Positions 7,647 through 14,970 are shown, numbered from the stretch's first letter. The stretch is 19,550 bases of DNA from Lentisphaeria bacterium (GCA_017504325.1 JAFVRL010000009.1:1-19550), one strand, 5' to 3'. Notes: generated from the letters alone by a model not told the origin. Made by a program: numbers and translations.

Positions 7647-9428
7647 TCACTTTTCCAGCACAGCCTTGATACGGCGGATGCCGCGGCTGGAACTTTCTTC
7701 CTTCTGGATTCTGAAATGCCCGAGATCACCGGTATTTGCCGCATGAGGCCCGCCGCAGATCTCTTTACTGAATTCCCCCATGGTGTACATGGTGACCCGT
7801 TCACCGTATTTGTGACCGAAAAGACCGATGGCACCTTTTTCCCTTGCTTCATCCACAGTAAGCTCTTCACAGATGATGGGAGCTTTGGCGGCAATACATT
7901 CATTGACGATCTTTTCCACTTCCGCGATCTGTTCGGGAGTCATTTTGGCATCATGGGAGAAGTCAAAGCGCAGACGTTCTGCAGTGATATTGGAGCCTCT
8001 CTGTTCCACGGTTGTTCCCAGGACTTTCCGCAATGCGGCATGGAGAAGATGGGTGGCGGAGTGGAGGGCGGCAGTGGCTTCAGAGTGGTCGGCAAGACCG
8101 CCTTTGAATTTCTGTTCCGCGCCTTTACGGGAGAGTTCCTGATGTTTGGCAAAGGCTTCTTCATAACCTTTCATATCCACGGTAAAACCTTTTTCTGCCG
8201 CCATTTCGCAGGTAAGCTCAATGGGGAATCCGAAAGTTTCGTATATGTAGAAAGCATTTTTACCGCTGAATACTTTTGTTTTGACAAATTCAGGTACTTT
8301 GGAAATGATTTTTTCAAATTCTTTTGTACCTTTTTCCAGAGTCTGGGCAAAAAGCTGTTCTTCGTTGGCAAATTCTTCCAGAATTCTTGCGGCATTTTCA
8401 CCGAGTTCAGGATAGAATTCTTTGTAGTTTTCAATGACGACCTCTGCGATCTTTGTGCAGAACGCTGTCGTAATACCCAGTTTTCCGCCTTCGCGTACAG
8501 TTCTGCGGATAAGACGGCGCAGGATGTAGGGCTGGTCGGTCTTGCCGGGAGTTACACCGTCAGCCATGATGAAGGAGGCGGCACGGATGTGTTCCACAAC
8601 GATCCTTTCGGAGCGGCTTCTCAGTTCGGGAGAGACCCATTCCACACCGCGGATCTTGTCCAATGCTTCAAAAAGCGGTGCAAAAAGTTCGGTTTCGTAG
8701 CAGCTCTTTTTTCCCTGAAGCACAGCAGTGACCCGTTCCACACCCATACCGGTATCCACATTTTTCTGGGCGAGGGGGACAAATGTGCCTTCAGCGGTTT
8801 TGTTGTACTGCATAAAGACATCATTCCAGATCTCCACCCAGCGTCTGTCTTTGGGATCAAAGACTTCCGGAACCGGAAGGGGACCTGTCCAGTAGAACAT
8901 TTCTGTATCAGGTCCGCAGGGACCGGTCTGTCCGGCGGGGCCCCACCAGTTATCTTCCTTGGGCAGTTTGGCAATACGGTTTTCCGGGATCCCCAGAGAA
9001 CGCCATTTATTGAATGCCTCTTCATCAAAAGGAGCATTTTCATCCCCCTGGAAAACGGTTACGCCCAGCATTTCCACGGGGATATTCAGATTATCTTTCC
9101 CGGTCAGGAATTCAAAAGAAAATTCGATGGCTTCGTTCTTGAAATAATCTCCCAGAGACCAGTTGCCCAGCATTTCAAAGAAGGTCAGGTGTACGGGATC
9201 GCCCACTTCATCAATATCTCCGGTTCTGATACATTTCTGTACATCGGTAAGTCTTGTTCCCTGGGGGTGTTTGGCTCCCAGAAGATAAGGGACAAGGGGG
9301 TGCATCCCGGCAGTGGTGAAAAGTACGGTGGGATCGTTATCGGGAATAAGAGAGGCACTTTTGATCACACTGTGACCTTTTGCCTTGAAAAACTCGATGT
9401 ATTTTTTTCTTAATTCTCTTGCGGTCAT
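7647..9428 (-). CDS. alaS: Alanine--tRNA ligase, short form lacking the C-terminal domain
   Basis: Charges tRNA-Ala with alanine. Domains in order: class II catalytic core (starts RELRKKYIEFFKAKGH, then motif 2 region LFTTAGMHPLVPYLLG and VQKCIRTGDIDEVG, and the GMGVERV motif 3), the tRNA-recognition helical domain, and the editing domain with Zn ligands in HSATH (His456, His460) and CGGPH (Cys558, His562). At 593 residues it ends with RRIKAVLEK, the point where canonical ~870-residue AlaS continues into the coiled-coil/DHHA1 (C-Ala) region. The next gene starts 27 bases later, so the missing domain is not encoded as a separate downstream piece. AAAGGA lies at good spacing before the ATG. Shortened AlaS proteins without C-Ala are known in some bacteria, so this is probably functional. 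It heads the operon with the STAS and RluA genes. Confidence 0.95.
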   Translation of the reverse strand: MTARELRKKYIEFFKAKGHSVIKSASLIPDNDPTVLFTTAGMHPLVPYLLGAKHPQGTRLTDVQKCIRTGDIDEVGDPVHLTFFEMLGNWSLGDYFKNEAIEFSFEFLTGKDNLNIPVEMLGVTVFQGDENAPFDEEAFNKWRSLGIPENRIAKLPKEDNWWGPAGQTGPCGPDTEMFYWTGPLPVPEVFDPKDRRWVEIWNDVFMQYNKTAEGTFVPLAQKNVDTGMGVERVTAVLQGKKSCYETELFAPLFEALDKIRGVEWVSPELRSRSERIVVEHIRAASFIMADGVTPGKTDQPYILRRLIRRTVREGGKLGITTAFCTKIAEVVIENYKEFYPELGENAARILEEFANEEQLFAQTLEKGTKEFEKIISKVPEFVKTKVFSGKNAFYIYETFGFPIELTCEMAAEKGFTVDMKGYEEAFAKHQELSRKGAEQKFKGGLADHSEATAALHSATHLLHAALRKVLGTTVEQRGSNITAERLRFDFSHDAKMTPEQIAEVEKIVNECIAAKAPIICEELTVDEAREKGAIGLFGHKYGERVTMYTMGEFSKEICGGPHAANTGDLGHFRIQKEESSSRGIRRIKAVLEK

Positions 9429-9475
9429 TTTTTCAATCCTTTCTTTTTCAAAACCAAAAATACATTCCTCCTTTT

Positions 9476-9503
9476 AATATAATACGATTTTTCCCGGAAT
9501 CAA
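9476..9503 (-). promoter_or_regulatory. Probable promoter of the alaS operon
   Basis: On the minus strand TTGATT (9498-9503) and TATATT (9476-9481) are separated by 16 bases, a sigma70-like pair. Transcription would begin near 9470, giving an approximately 40-base leader before the alaS ATG at 9428. Confidence 0.55.
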
Positions 9504-9815
9504 ATCTTGTGACTGAAAAAAAGAGTTGAAAAAAAGCATTTTCTTGATTCTATTGCCGCAGACCTCCCGTAAAACCATTGAAAAACATACACGATTGTGT
9601 ACTCTGCCGGGAGCCGTTGCCAGCACCCGGTAAGGATATTTTTTATCAGAGGTAATTTCAAAAGTCATTCAAAAAAAATCAAAGATGCAGCTGTAAAGAA
9701 AAGTGAAAGGTAATTTGAGGCGGTTATCCTCTGCGTTAACAGCCGAAAATACTCCTTTTCCAAATCAAAGCAGATGTACTTTCAGATTTTTGAGGAGTTT
9801 TGAAATTGCCTCATT
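9504..9815. other. Non-coding gap between alaS promoter and araC terminator
   Basis: No gene can be supported here. A 64-codon minus-strand frame (9668 to 9474) lacks a Shine-Dalgarno and runs into the alaS promoter. The stretch has a few dyads on the minus strand: GTACAC-AATC-GTGTAT followed by GTTTTT (a weak terminator-like hairpin near 9581-9603), nested within CTCCCG...CGGGAG spaced about 45 bases apart. Any RNA here is unproven. Confidence 0.4.
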
Positions 9816-9844
9816 AAAAAAGTTTCCGGTACCGGCGGTATCGG
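9816..9844 (-). terminator. Probable terminator of the araC-type gene
   Basis: On the minus strand CCGATACC-GCC-GGTACCGG (9844-9826) forms an 8-bp stem with one mismatch, followed after five bases by a T6 run (9821-9816). It starts 10 bases past the regulator's stop codon. Confidence 0.6.
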
Positions 9845-9854
9845 CAGAAAGATT

Positions 9855-10781
9855 CTATTTTGATATATCATCCTCTGTTGTATCCCCGGCAAAAAGGGCA
9901 TTCTGTCTGTATTTTGCCGGAGAAACACCAAACACTTTTTTGAATGAACGGGAATAAAACTGAACGGAATTATAACCGCTTAAACGGGCAATTTCCCCGA
10001 TAGGCATACTTGTCTGCTTCAACTGCCAGCAGGAATTATACAACCGGTAATAGATCACATATTCCATAGGGCTTTTGCCTGTTTCCCTGCGGAAAATATT
10101 GTGTAATGTAATTTCCGAAACATGGAATAACTCTGTCAGATCCTTTATCGTGGAATATTTCTGGGGGAAGACGGAAACATATTCCAAAAGTGCCTTTATG
10201 TTGCCTGTTTTTTCCGTTTTCCGGGTGATCCCGGTGGAAACAACAGAGAGAAATTCAAAAAGTTTTACCGACATATCAAGAGCCGTATAAGAAGAAGAAT
10301 TTTCTGCCATTGAAAAAATCTCTTCCAAAAGTTTATAGGGGCGTTCCAAAGGAGTTATACGGCATATCATTACTTCATCCAGATTGAAAAAATGTTGGAT
10401 ATACACATTCCTTTCAATAGAAATATAGTAGCGGCATGAGTCGGAAAATTCCTCACCATCCATTTCATAACCATACCCTCTGTGATTGCCGTAATAACAA
10501 ACCGTGTAGGGAGAAACCATTTTCATCCTGCCGTTCTCACATTCGATATTACAGTAATTTTTTGCACAGCAGAAGAGCATTTCATTGGAAATAAAGTCCT
10601 TTTTTTTATTCGGATCTTTGCTTATATGGGCATAGTGTTCTTTTGCATATATGGTACTTTTCCCCACATTCCACAAATGAAGAAATGCCCCCCTGGGGGA
10701 TGAGGCGGAACAGTTGAGAAATACTGTTTCTTCCATATTTTTTTTATGCAACACCTTCTTTTTGAATATAAGTTCATTCAT
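9855..10781 (-). CDS. AraC-family transcriptional regulator
   Basis: Two-part regulator. The N-terminal ~190 residues are a divergent cupin-like sensor half (for example the WNVGKSTIYAKEHYAHISKD and VSPYTVCYYGNHRGYG segments). The C-terminal ~100 residues hold the paired helix-turn-helix of AraC/XylS proteins: YSTIKDLTELFHVSEITLHN, FRRETGKSPMEYV, then the second helix pair MPIGEIARLSGYNSVQFYSR and the family-typical FKKVFGVSPAKYR. Such proteins usually activate neighbouring carbohydrate genes on binding a ligand. The ATG at 10781 has GGAGG five bases upstream; the open frame reaches back to a TTG at 10793, but that TTG overlaps the Shine-Dalgarno. It is divergent from the pseudopilin/DUF4838 genes, which are its likely targets. 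The ligand is unknown. Confidence 0.9.
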   Translation of the reverse strand: MNELIFKKKVLHKKNMEETVFLNCSASSPRGAFLHLWNVGKSTIYAKEHYAHISKDPNKKKDFISNEMLFCCAKNYCNIECENGRMKMVSPYTVCYYGNHRGYGYEMDGEEFSDSCRYYISIERNVYIQHFFNLDEVMICRITPLERPYKLLEEIFSMAENSSSYTALDMSVKLFEFLSVVSTGITRKTEKTGNIKALLEYVSVFPQKYSTIKDLTELFHVSEITLHNIFRRETGKSPMEYVIYYRLYNSCWQLKQTSMPIGEIARLSGYNSVQFYSRSFKKVFGVSPAKYRQNALFAGDTTEDDISK

Positions 10782-10813
10782 TTTCACCTCCAATTTATAG
10801 AATAATATAACAG

Positions 10814-10842
10814 ATTATAAGAATAATACAACAACCTTTCTA
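10814..10842 (-). promoter_or_regulatory. Probable araC-type gene promoter (divergent)
   Basis: TATAAT on the minus strand at 10819-10814, about 33 bases before the regulator's ATG. The -35 position (10842-10837) reads TAGAAA, a poor match, which would fit an activator-dependent promoter. Confidence 0.4.
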
Positions 10843-10870
10843 TTGTTTTTACAGAAAAAACGGTTATAAT
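10843..10870 (+). promoter_or_regulatory. Probable rightward promoter toward the pseudopilin/DUF4838 genes
   Basis: TTGTTT (10843-10848) and a perfect TATAAT (10865-10870) with 16 bases between. It lies back to back with the regulator's promoter and 35 bases before a well-placed GGAGG/ATG at 10892/10906. AraC control is inferred from position only. Confidence 0.55.
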
Positions 10871-10905
10871 TATATATAAGTGGACTGAAATGGAGGAAAC
10901 TTATT

Positions 10906-11094
10906 ATGAAAAAGAATTTTACGCCCATCGGACAGCCGGTCATTCCCCCCATTGCGACCGGGATACTTCTTCCCGCACTGGGCAAAACAGATGATGTTGC
11001 AAAACAATCATCCTGTGCCTCCAATATCAAACCGCTGAATTCTTCTCTTTACCGGAATACAGAAATGAACAGCAAGTCCGGCTCAAAGTGTCGT
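10906..11094 (+). pseudogene. Degenerate pseudopilin N-terminus with intact promoter and RBS
   Basis: Starts at ATG 10906 after GGAGG at 9-base spacing. It reads MKKNFTPIGQPVIPPIATG, then ILLPALGKTDDVAKQSSCAS. This lines up with the usual Lentisphaerota pseudopilin start (MKK-FTLIELLVVIAIIAIL-AG-LLPALGKAR-CASNLKQLN), but the hydrophobic helix is broken by Pro, Gly and Gln, the processing-site Glu is Gly, and DNA comparison with that pattern suggests a 6-base deletion between ATTGCGA and CCGGGAT. The frame is still open and, in the orientation sequenced, reads without a stop into the next pseudopilin gene (351 codons in total to 11961). Whether the fusion is ever translated is unknown; without the hydrophobic helix this N-terminus could not be handled as a prepilin. 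Confidence 0.6.
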
Positions 11095-11110
11095 ATAATA
11101 TACATTATGT
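11095..11110 (+). repeat. Left arm of 16-bp perfect inverted repeat
   Basis: ATAATATACATTATGT; its exact reverse complement is at 11201-11216. Going outward, 3 of the next 5 bases also match, so 19 of 21 in all. Confidence 0.9.
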
Positions 11111-11200
11111 TACCTCCTTTGTGGCTTATTTTTTGTTATTTTATACTTTCCATACTGTTCAAAATTACTGTTTCTTGCACGATTTTCCCTTTTTTACATT

Positions 11201-11216
11201 ACATAATGTATATTAT
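11201..11216 (-). repeat. Right arm of 16-bp perfect inverted repeat, overlapping pseudopilin start
   Basis: ACATAATGTATATTAT, exact reverse complement of 11095-11110. It includes the ATG at 11206 and the first two bases of the ATG at 11215. With the next base it forms CATAAT-GTAT-ATTATG, a 6-4-6 dyad that could alternatively be a protein-binding site. Confidence 0.9.
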
Positions 11217-11961
11217 GCGCCGTAACAGTTTTACACTTATCGAACTTTTGGTTGTAATAGCGATCATCGCCATTCTTGCCGGGATGCTCCTTCCCGCTCT
11301 TGCCAAAGCAAGAAAAACAGCCCAGGGGATCACCTGTGTAAACAATCTGAAACAAACCTATTATTTCCATCTTATTTATGCAGATATGTCCAAAGACTGG
11401 GCGTATACCGGGTATCATAATCCCCACAGAAAATATAATACCTATATCAATGCTTACAGTAAAGCAAGTCTGGGGATCGCCCCCTGGAACAGTGTACTGG
11501 GAAATGATACAAAAGTACTTTCCTGCCCGTTGGCAAGAGCCGTTTTTCCCTCCCCAGCCAATGTGAACAGCAACTATTTCCCCTGTGGGCAGCTGGCACT
11601 GGGCAGAAACGATACAGCCAATAACCCCCGCAACTGGATCGGCTCCAGTCCCCAGGGATATTCCGGATATGTTAACGGGTATGACCCCAAAGGCTCCTAT
11701 TTCAAGGTCTCTTCCGCTAAAAGACCTTCTATTCTCCATTACAGCAACTGTACCAAAGACAGTAATAACAGCAGTTATATGTGGGGTTTTCACGGAAACA
11801 AAGGCAGAGCCGTCAATATGCTCTGGGTTTCCGGTCATGTAAGTCAGTTTGACTTCAAAAATAAATACCACAGCACCTACGGCTGGGAGAAAGGCATCAT
11901 GTATTCAAACTTTTACAGCAGTGAAGCCTATCCTTGCCGTGGGGACAGTACAAGAAAATAA
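11206..11961 (+). CDS. Prepilin-type N-terminal cleavage/methylation protein (pseudopilin-like)
   Basis: Type IV pilin/type II secretion pseudopilin-like protein of about 251 residues. The N-terminus has a short basic leader (MRRNS) then FTLIELLVVIAIIAIL, with the Glu at mature position 5 after the prepilin peptidase site, followed by AGMLLPALAKARKTAQ and VNNLKQ. The globular part ends with the VNMLWVSGHVSQFDF pattern, a variant of the family's H-X9-DG-type C-terminal motif. It probably sits in the inner membrane and periplasm and may act in secretion or surface attachment linked to glycan use. Starts at 11206 and 11215 are both possible, but neither has a Shine-Dalgarno in this orientation, because the start overlaps the inverted repeat of a candidate switch. 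The frame is also open from 10906. The DUF4838 gene follows after 28 bases, so they form one unit. Confidence 0.85.
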   Translation: MYIMRRNSFTLIELLVVIAIIAILAGMLLPALAKARKTAQGITCVNNLKQTYYFHLIYADMSKDWAYTGYHNPHRKYNTYINAYSKASLGIAPWNSVLGNDTKVLSCPLARAVFPSPANVNSNYFPCGQLALGRNDTANNPRNWIGSSPQGYSGYVNGYDPKGSYFKVSSAKRPSILHYSNCTKDSNNSSYMWGFHGNKGRAVNMLWVSGHVSQFDFKNKYHSTYGWEKGIMYSNFYSSEAYPCRGDSTRK

Positions 11962-11989
11962 AACATAAAATATATTCAGGAGGAAAAAA

Positions 11990-14905
11990 ATGAAAAAAAC
12001 AATTGTATTGTATGCGGTTTTTGCCGCTCTCGCAGTGGGCTTATTCCCCTGCACCGGAGCAGATTTTGCTCTGATGAAAGATGGGAAAAGTGCCTGTGTT
12101 ATCGTTAAACCTGCAAAGGATGACAGGGTAACAGATTTTGCGGCAACGGAACTTGCTGAATTTCTCGGCAAAATCTCCAATGGAGAAAAACCTGCCATCA
12201 TCAAAGGAAAAAACACAACCAAACTTTATCCCGTTATATTCAATGTGGATGCCAAAGCGAAAACCTCCGGTGAGGGGTACATTATTTCTGCCAATAAAAA
12301 CGGGGTGACGATCACTTCCAAACACCCCAGAGGGATCATGTATGGCGTATATGCCCTTTTGAAAGATTCCACCGGGATCCGCTGGGTATATCCCGGTGCT
12401 GACGGGGAATATTTTAAAGTACAGAAGACCATCAAGGTCAAAGAAGGAGTGAAGAAAGCCGAACCCTCTTTCCCCTACCGGGGTATCTCTTTCCATGCCA
12501 TGGGCGTAACAAGTCCTGTAAAAGATACCCGTGACTGGATGGTGCGCAACGGCCTTCAGCTCCACGCCTATGACTTCCAGCTTTCCGGAAAATATAAAGA
12601 TCTGACAAAGATCCTTGCGGACAGGGGTGCCTATCTGGAAATCAATCCCGGATTTTCCAATATTTTTGCCGGTACCAGTTACGCCAAGGCGGAAAAAGTC
12701 ATGGCGGAATGGTTCAAAAAAGAGAGCGATAAAGAACTCTTCCCCCTTATCAACGGTAAACGCACCTTCCTGAAAGGTCAGGCATATCAGCCCTGTACCA
12801 GTCATCCGGAAACCCTCCGCCGTTCCACCGAAGGTTTGATCAATTTCTGCGTCAAACCCACGATAGGCAGAGACGGCGTCGTTCAGATCTACAACAACGA
12901 CGGTACCGGCTGGTGCCAGTGCGACAACTGTAAAAAGCTGGACAGTGCATACGATAAAAAAATGGGTTATGTTTCCGACCGTTTCTGGCATTATGTCCAG
13001 ACTATCGGCAAAAAAGCATTGGAAAAATATCCGGATGCAAAGATCAACGGTGTGGGCTATCAGAACTTTGAAGCACCCCCCTCTTTCCAGATCGACAAGA
13101 GATTCGGAGCTACTTTAAGTTTCAACCGTGTCTGTTACCGTCACAAAATCGACGATCCCGACTGTCTCCTCAATCCCAAATTCCTGAACTTTTATAAAGG
13201 CTGGAAGAAACAGGGTATCTACATTATCGGCAGAGAAGAAATTTCCGGAGCCGGAACCAATTTGCAGCCCGTAAGTCCCAATTATGTCTATCTCCTCAAA
13301 TTCTATAAGAAAATGGGCTTTGCCGGAAACTTTATTGCCATCGCCCCGCCGGACGGCAGATATTCCAAACGCAATGCTTCTTCCGGTACCCATCAGTGGA
13401 GAGGAATGTGGCAGACCATGTATTTTCACGCCATCTACACATGGAACATCCATGCAGACTACAATAAAGAATGGGAAGAAATGAACTCTCTTTACTACGG
13501 CAAAGGCTGGGAAGGCGGTATGAAAGAATTTCATAAATTGCTGTGGGAAGCAGCCTCCAGTACTCCCGGATGTTTCGGTCACGGATTCAGTGCCCCGCTT
13601 GGCAGATGCCTGGATAAACCCCTTGTGCAGCAGAAATTGAATCAGTACCTTGCCTCCGCATTGAAAGAAGCGGCAAAAGATCCCGATCCCAGAGCATTGA
13701 AACACGTTCAGTATGATGCAAAGCGTTTCAAAGATACCTGGGAATTTCAGAGAAAGCACTATGTGGAAAACTACCGGGAACTGCGTGCCTATGAAAAGAC
13801 TGCTCCCATCATTATCGACGGGAAACTGGATGAAAAGGACTGGAAAAACGCCGACATCATCACCAATTTCAGAGCCACAAAAAATGTGGGAATTCTGGCG
13901 GAACAGCAGACTTTTGTAAGAGTGGTATATGAACCCGAATACTTCTATTTTGCCGCAGAAATGGTGGAACCTGCCATAAAGAAAGTCTATAATACCATCA
14001 CCAAACGGGATGGTCCGGTATGGGAGGATAATACTCTGGAACTCTTCCTCACCCACCCCGATCTCGGCGGAACATTCTTCCACTTTATCTTCAATACCGA
14101 TGGCGTTTTCTATGACAGAAAAGTCTATCCCGGAGAAAAAGGGGACGCCTCTTTCAACTCCTCCTTACAGGTAAAGACCCGCCGTCTTGCCGACCGCTGG
14201 GTATTGGAAGCAAAGATCCCCACCGCAGAACTGGGGGAAAAATGCTTTACAGGTCAGAGCTGGAAGATGAATGTTATGCGGGCAAGGAAACTAATTGATA
14301 CCAATGGGGAAGGCTCCACCCTTACCGGCGGTAAACCCTTTGATACCGCAACCTTCCTTTCCATTGCCTTCTCCGGCAAACGCTTTGTCACCGTTTCCAA
14401 AGTGGAAGGCGATTCCCGGAACTGGAAAAACGGTTCTTTCAATGAACCTGCCAAAAAGATTGCCAATTATATGAAAGGTTTGAACATTGAAAATAATGTT
14501 CTTCCCTCCTCCTGGGGCTTCAAGCATCTGGGCAAAAAAGAAAATGCCCTTATCGCATGGAGAAAATTCCCTGACAGCAACAATTATTATGTCCACCTGA
14601 AAAACAGTGCCATGATGAATGATCTTGTTGCAAAGGCGGAAAATTACCGGGTGAATCTCAAATACCGGGGCAAAGGTACTCTTGTATTCTATGTACTGCG
14701 TTATCCGGCAAAGAAAGGGATCAAGCTGAAAAATCCCGGAAGTAAGATCGTACACAAAATCCAGGCAGATACCAAAGACTGGACTTATGCAAAATTTGAC
14801 TTTGCCCAGCCGGGAGAAGCTGAAAAGGAAAGACAGGTTTTCGGGATCTGGGTATTCGGAGAATTTGACTTTGATGAAGTTTTTCTTGCTCCTGTAAACA
14901 AGTAA
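11990..14905 (+). CDS. Secreted DUF4838 protein with CBM9-like domain, putative glycoside hydrolase
   Basis: 971 residues. Signal peptide 1-24 (MKKTIVLYAVFAALAVGLF, cleavage near CTGA). Residues ~30-150 resemble the N-terminal domain found before GH20/GH67-type barrels (TELAEFLGKISNG, then HPRGIMYGVYALL and GIRWVYPG). Residues ~165-480 are the DUF4838 barrel with its hallmark YNNDGTGWCQCDNCKKL (Cys309, Cys311, Cys314). From about 606 a CBM9-like beta-sandwich begins (IIIDGKLDEKDWKNAD, later RVVYEPEYFYFAAEM and VWEDNTLELFL, W-V-LEAKIP). Residues ~800-971 are a further beta-rich domain of unknown kind. DUF4838 proteins are assumed to act on plant or host glycans; the substrate is not known here. 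A strong AGGAGG precedes the ATG, and a terminator follows the stop by about 30 bases. It is expressed with the pseudopilin gene and probably controlled by the divergent AraC regulator. Confidence 0.85.
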   Translation: MKKTIVLYAVFAALAVGLFPCTGADFALMKDGKSACVIVKPAKDDRVTDFAATELAEFLGKISNGEKPAIIKGKNTTKLYPVIFNVDAKAKTSGEGYIISANKNGVTITSKHPRGIMYGVYALLKDSTGIRWVYPGADGEYFKVQKTIKVKEGVKKAEPSFPYRGISFHAMGVTSPVKDTRDWMVRNGLQLHAYDFQLSGKYKDLTKILADRGAYLEINPGFSNIFAGTSYAKAEKVMAEWFKKESDKELFPLINGKRTFLKGQAYQPCTSHPETLRRSTEGLINFCVKPTIGRDGVVQIYNNDGTGWCQCDNCKKLDSAYDKKMGYVSDRFWHYVQTIGKKALEKYPDAKINGVGYQNFEAPPSFQIDKRFGATLSFNRVCYRHKIDDPDCLLNPKFLNFYKGWKKQGIYIIGREEISGAGTNLQPVSPNYVYLLKFYKKMGFAGNFIAIAPPDGRYSKRNASSGTHQWRGMWQTMYFHAIYTWNIHADYNKEWEEMNSLYYGKGWEGGMKEFHKLLWEAASSTPGCFGHGFSAPLGRCLDKPLVQQKLNQYLASALKEAAKDPDPRALKHVQYDAKRFKDTWEFQRKHYVENYRELRAYEKTAPIIIDGKLDEKDWKNADIITNFRATKNVGILAEQQTFVRVVYEPEYFYFAAEMVEPAIKKVYNTITKRDGPVWEDNTLELFLTHPDLGGTFFHFIFNTDGVFYDRKVYPGEKGDASFNSSLQVKTRRLADRWVLEAKIPTAELGEKCFTGQSWKMNVMRARKLIDTNGEGSTLTGGKPFDTATFLSIAFSGKRFVTVSKVEGDSRNWKNGSFNEPAKKIANYMKGLNIENNVLPSSWGFKHLGKKENALIAWRKFPDSNNYYVHLKNSAMMNDLVAKAENYRVNLKYRGKGTLVFYVLRYPAKKGIKLKNPGSKIVHKIQADTKDWTYAKFDFAQPGEAEKERQVFGIWVFGEFDFDEVFLAPVNK

Positions 14906-14933
14906 AAACTTGTTTCAGAAAAAGTTTCAAAAT

Positions 14934-14968
14934 AAAACGGACTTTCAGCAATGGAAGTCCGTTTTTTT
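14934..14968 (+). terminator. Rho-independent terminator of the pseudopilin-DUF4838 unit
   Basis: AAACGGACTTTC (14935-14946) pairs with GGAAGTCCGTTT (14953-14964, one G-T pair) around a 6-base loop, with T7 at 14962-14968. Confidence 0.9.
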
Positions 14969-14970
14969 AT

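Larger units (their letters stand above)
11095..11216. promoter_or_regulatory. Candidate invertible expression switch (drawn in OFF orientation)
   Basis: The 122-bp segment is bounded by perfect 16-bp inverted repeats. Its 90-bp spacer carries, on the minus strand, TATAAAAT (11145-11138) and AAAGGAGG (11120-11113), seven bases before an ATG that lies in the left repeat. The identical repeat on the right overlaps the pseudopilin start, which in the present orientation lacks any Shine-Dalgarno. Inversion would give AAAGGAGG-TAACATA-ATG directly in frame with the pseudopilin. It would also end the upstream remnant ORF with TAA six codons into the segment. As drawn, the cassette points left toward the AraC-type gene. 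No site-specific recombinase is encoded in the window, so one would have to act in trans. Confidence 0.55.

Noticed and set aside
7716..9413. 565-codon plus-strand frame opposite alaS
   Set aside because: Antisense shadow of alaS, with the same Phe/Gly/His-rich composition as other shadows and no family resemblance.
9448..9475. Five-codon leader peptide (MYFWF, stop) before alaS with an AAGGAGG next to it
   Set aside because: Only one base separates GGAGG from the ATG, and the predicted transcription start falls on the Shine-Dalgarno itself, so translation is unlikely.
9568..9635. tRNA or other standard RNA gene in the alaS-araC gap
   Set aside because: Some dyads are present but no cloverleaf, no T-loop GTTCRA motif and no known RNA signature could be found.
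9474..9668. 64-codon minus-strand frame upstream of alaS
   Set aside because: No ribosome site, runs through the alaS promoter, no recognisable features.
11990..12062. Lipoprotein signal in the DUF4838 protein (Cys near residue 21)
   Set aside because: The residues before the Cys are Leu-Phe-Pro, which do not fit a lipobox; an ordinary signal peptidase I site after Gly-Ala fits better.
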